This document shows positions 32,576 through 33,735 of a DNA stretch of 33,735 nt, in pieces; position 1 is the stretch's first letter, and the number at the start of each line of letters is the position of its first letter. A program made the position numbers and the translations under genes. The notes beneath the pieces were generated by a model that saw only the letters and a list, made by a program, of their open reading frames with translations, was not told the DNA's origin and ran no database searches. This DNA is from Cytophagales bacterium (lineage in GTDB: Bacteria > Bacteroidota > Bacteroidia > Cytophagales > Cyclobacteriaceae), in NCBI GenBank assembly GCA_022360015.1, contig JAKSDQ010000129.1:1-33735 (forward strand), read 5' to 3'.

Positions 32576-32668
32576 AGCATAGTAAAGGGCTGCCCTTAGA
32601 GCAACCCTTGATTAGTAAAACAATGACATGCGCACCTCAAGCAGGTTTGTCAATCAAATTTTGCTTCA

Positions 32669-33183
32669 TCACATGCATGAATTTTTTGTATTTCGCGTCA
32701 GGTGGATTGTTGGGAGACAATCCAATTCGCGCTTTTTAATGATCAAATCAGCATAAAAATTAAAAGCCTGTTCCAAAAGTTCTTTATCATTTTTCGGATC
32801 CATCCTTTCGACCAATTTGTTTTGACGATCAAAATACCATTCTTTAAATTCATTTGTAAGGTTATTATCAAAACCCATAATGGCTGAAATTAATGGGCTA
32901 AAATCCAGGAAGCCAGCGTAGGCGTCAATTCCTTTCGTGGCCAGGTCATTGGCGCATTTCACGTTTTTCAATTCAGCTTGGATCAGGAACAAGATAAGCT
33001 CGACCTTTGGAGGCAGGTTGACTCATGGGGTGTTTTGTAACCCATTAATTCCGGATCGCAATCTTCAATTTCAAATTGCCTTATAACCCCTAAAACTGCG
33101 TTTTGGTAGCTTTGTAATTCTTCGATTCCCGATAAAGGGATCGTGATCTTTAACTGATTTTCTTTTTGATTGTATTCTATCAT
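32669..33183 (-). pseudogene. Unknown small gene split by a frameshift
   Basis: A frame starting at ATG 33183 reads MIEYNQKENQLKITIPLSGI, EELQSYQNAVLGVIRQFEIE, DCDPELMG and then degrades into STCLQRSSLSCS before a stop at 32983. The overlapping frame is open from 33022 down to a stop at 32669 and reads VNLPPKVELILFLIQAELKN, then ANDLATKGIDAYAGFLDFSP and NEFKEWYFDRQNKLVERMDP. It has no ATG or obvious start before the TTG at 32992. Adding one base after GAG near 33020 would join them as ...HEVNLPPKVEL..., one protein of about 170 residues. So this is most likely one gene with a one-base deletion (or a sequencing error), though two coupled genes or programmed frameshifting are possible. No family is recognised. 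It is divergent from the XRE gene. Confidence 0.5.
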
Positions 33184-33306
33184 GATTTATGCAATTAGGT
33201 GTAATAAAAAAGTGAGTTGTGTTTTACAATTTCACATGTGGTTTAGCGGGCCCTGTTTAACGCACTAAAGGAGAGGAGAAAATTAATTGTATCCTACTAC
33301 CGCAAT

Positions 33307-33330
33307 GCGTAGTATTTTACGCTACTTTTG
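33307..33330 (+). promoter_or_regulatory. Promoter box and dyad upstream of the XRE regulator
   Basis: TACTTTTG at 33323-33330 fits the Bacteroidetes TAnnTTTG box exactly and lies 60 bases before the XRE start; no TTG is found 19 bases upstream. GCGTA (33307-33311) and TACGC (33318-33322) form an inverted repeat touching the box, placed where a repressor would block transcription. Autoregulation by the XRE protein is a reasonable guess. Confidence 0.45.
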
Positions 33331-33389
33331 TTTTGGTATGGACGATTCAAAAGTTTTGTATCAACCCTGGGAATTGATATATTTATGCT

Positions 33390-33735
33390 ATGGAAAATAA
33401 CACAAAACCCCGCTCCAAACACATGGGAAGAAAGATTGGCCGCATGCGTGAACTGTTGGGTATCAGACAGGATGCGGTCGCCGACAAATTAGGTATCAGC
33501 CAGCAAACCGTCTCCAAAATTGAACGGAGTGAAAATGTCGATGATGAAATGCTGTCAAAGATGCCCAAAGCACTGGGTATCAATGTAGAGGCCATTAAAA
33601 GCTTCGATGAGGAATCTATTGTTTACAATATTATTCAAAACAATTATGAGGGGGCAACGAATAATGATGGCCCCTACTATCATTGCACTTTTAATCCGAT
33701 TGATAAGTTGATGGAGGCTGTTGAAGAAAACAAAA
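33390..33735 (+). CDS. XRE-family helix-turn-helix transcriptional regulator (runs off the window)
   Basis: The frame is open from the ATG at 33390 to the end of the window, giving 115 complete codons. After a short basic N-terminus (MENNTKPRSKHMGRKIGRMR) comes a Cro/C1-type helix-turn-helix: RELLGIRQDAVADKLGISQQ, TVSKIERSENVDDEMLSKMP, KALGINVEAIKSF. The C-terminal part contains YHCTFNPIDKLMEAVEENK, a block typical of a common Bacteroidota XRE group about 120-130 residues long, so only a few residues should be missing. It probably binds DNA as a dimer and may regulate itself and the divergent minus-strand gene, with which it shares a 206-base region. Confidence 0.9.
   Translation, partial: MENNTKPRSKHMGRKIGRMRELLGIRQDAVADKLGISQQTVSKIERSENVDDEMLSKMPKALGINVEAIKSFDEESIVYNIIQNNYEGATNNDGPYYHCTFNPIDKLMEAVEENK

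Noticed and set aside
1-33735. CRISPR array or insertion sequence
   Set aside because: No regularly spaced repeat arrays and no transposase or terminal inverted repeats were found; the repeats seen are isolated pairs or hairpins.

Overview
The window is chromosomal DNA from a member of the Bacteroidota, most likely a Cytophagales-type marine or soil bacterium. The evidence is two SusC/SusD outer-membrane pairs each preceded by an ECF sigma factor and a FecR anti-sigma, both type A and type B type IX secretion (T9SS) C-terminal domains, a DUF5686 protein, a VCBS/ASPIC protein, and a tRNA promoter that fits the Bacteroidetes TTG-N19-TAnnTTTG pattern. The genus assignment is inference; no rRNA or marker gene is present.

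Layout. 1-313: the remnant of an asparagine-synthetase-family gene. 331-684: a small unknown protein. 838-1980: an N5-(carboxyethyl)ornithine synthase / alanine dehydrogenase-like enzyme. 2183-3589 (minus): the 23S rRNA methyltransferase RlmD, divergent from a secreted type B T9SS protein (3663-6272). 6304-8757 (minus): a DUF5686 protein. 8896-9702: a short-chain dehydrogenase, convergent with a TPR/SH3 membrane protein (9752-10483, minus). 10708-10780: tRNA-Lys(UUU).

The centre of the window is two consecutive plus-strand regulated uptake loci. Locus 1 (11071-21616) is ECF sigma, FecR, SusC with STN domain, SusD_2-type lipoprotein, and a 1142-residue VCBS/ASPIC protein. Locus 2 (22017-31427) is ECF sigma, FecR, SusC with STN domain, SusD_2-type lipoprotein, an unknown lipoprotein, and a T9SS-exported metallopeptidase with a HExxHxxGxxH site. 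The expected logic, from known trans-envelope signalling, is that ligand binding at the SusC STN domain signals to periplasmic FecR, which releases the ECF sigma factor to transcribe susCD. Neither locus carries a glycoside hydrolase. With a secreted peptidase in locus 2, peptide or protein uptake is a better guess than a glycan, but this is inference.

The right end (about 31430-33250) appears to be a decayed stretch on the minus strand: a frameshifted small lipoprotein, a MerR-like regulator ending at tandem stops, and a frameshifted small gene. It faces a divergent XRE regulator that runs off the window (33390-33735). Another frameshifted remnant lies antisense between the locus 2 sigma factor and FecR. 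Several non-coding hairpins and palindromes sit at operon boundaries. I found no CRISPR array, insertion sequence, integrase or rRNA. No clearly new defence or biosynthetic system is visible; the most useful leads are the putative peptide-uptake locus, the hairpins at operon joints, and the frameshifted genes.
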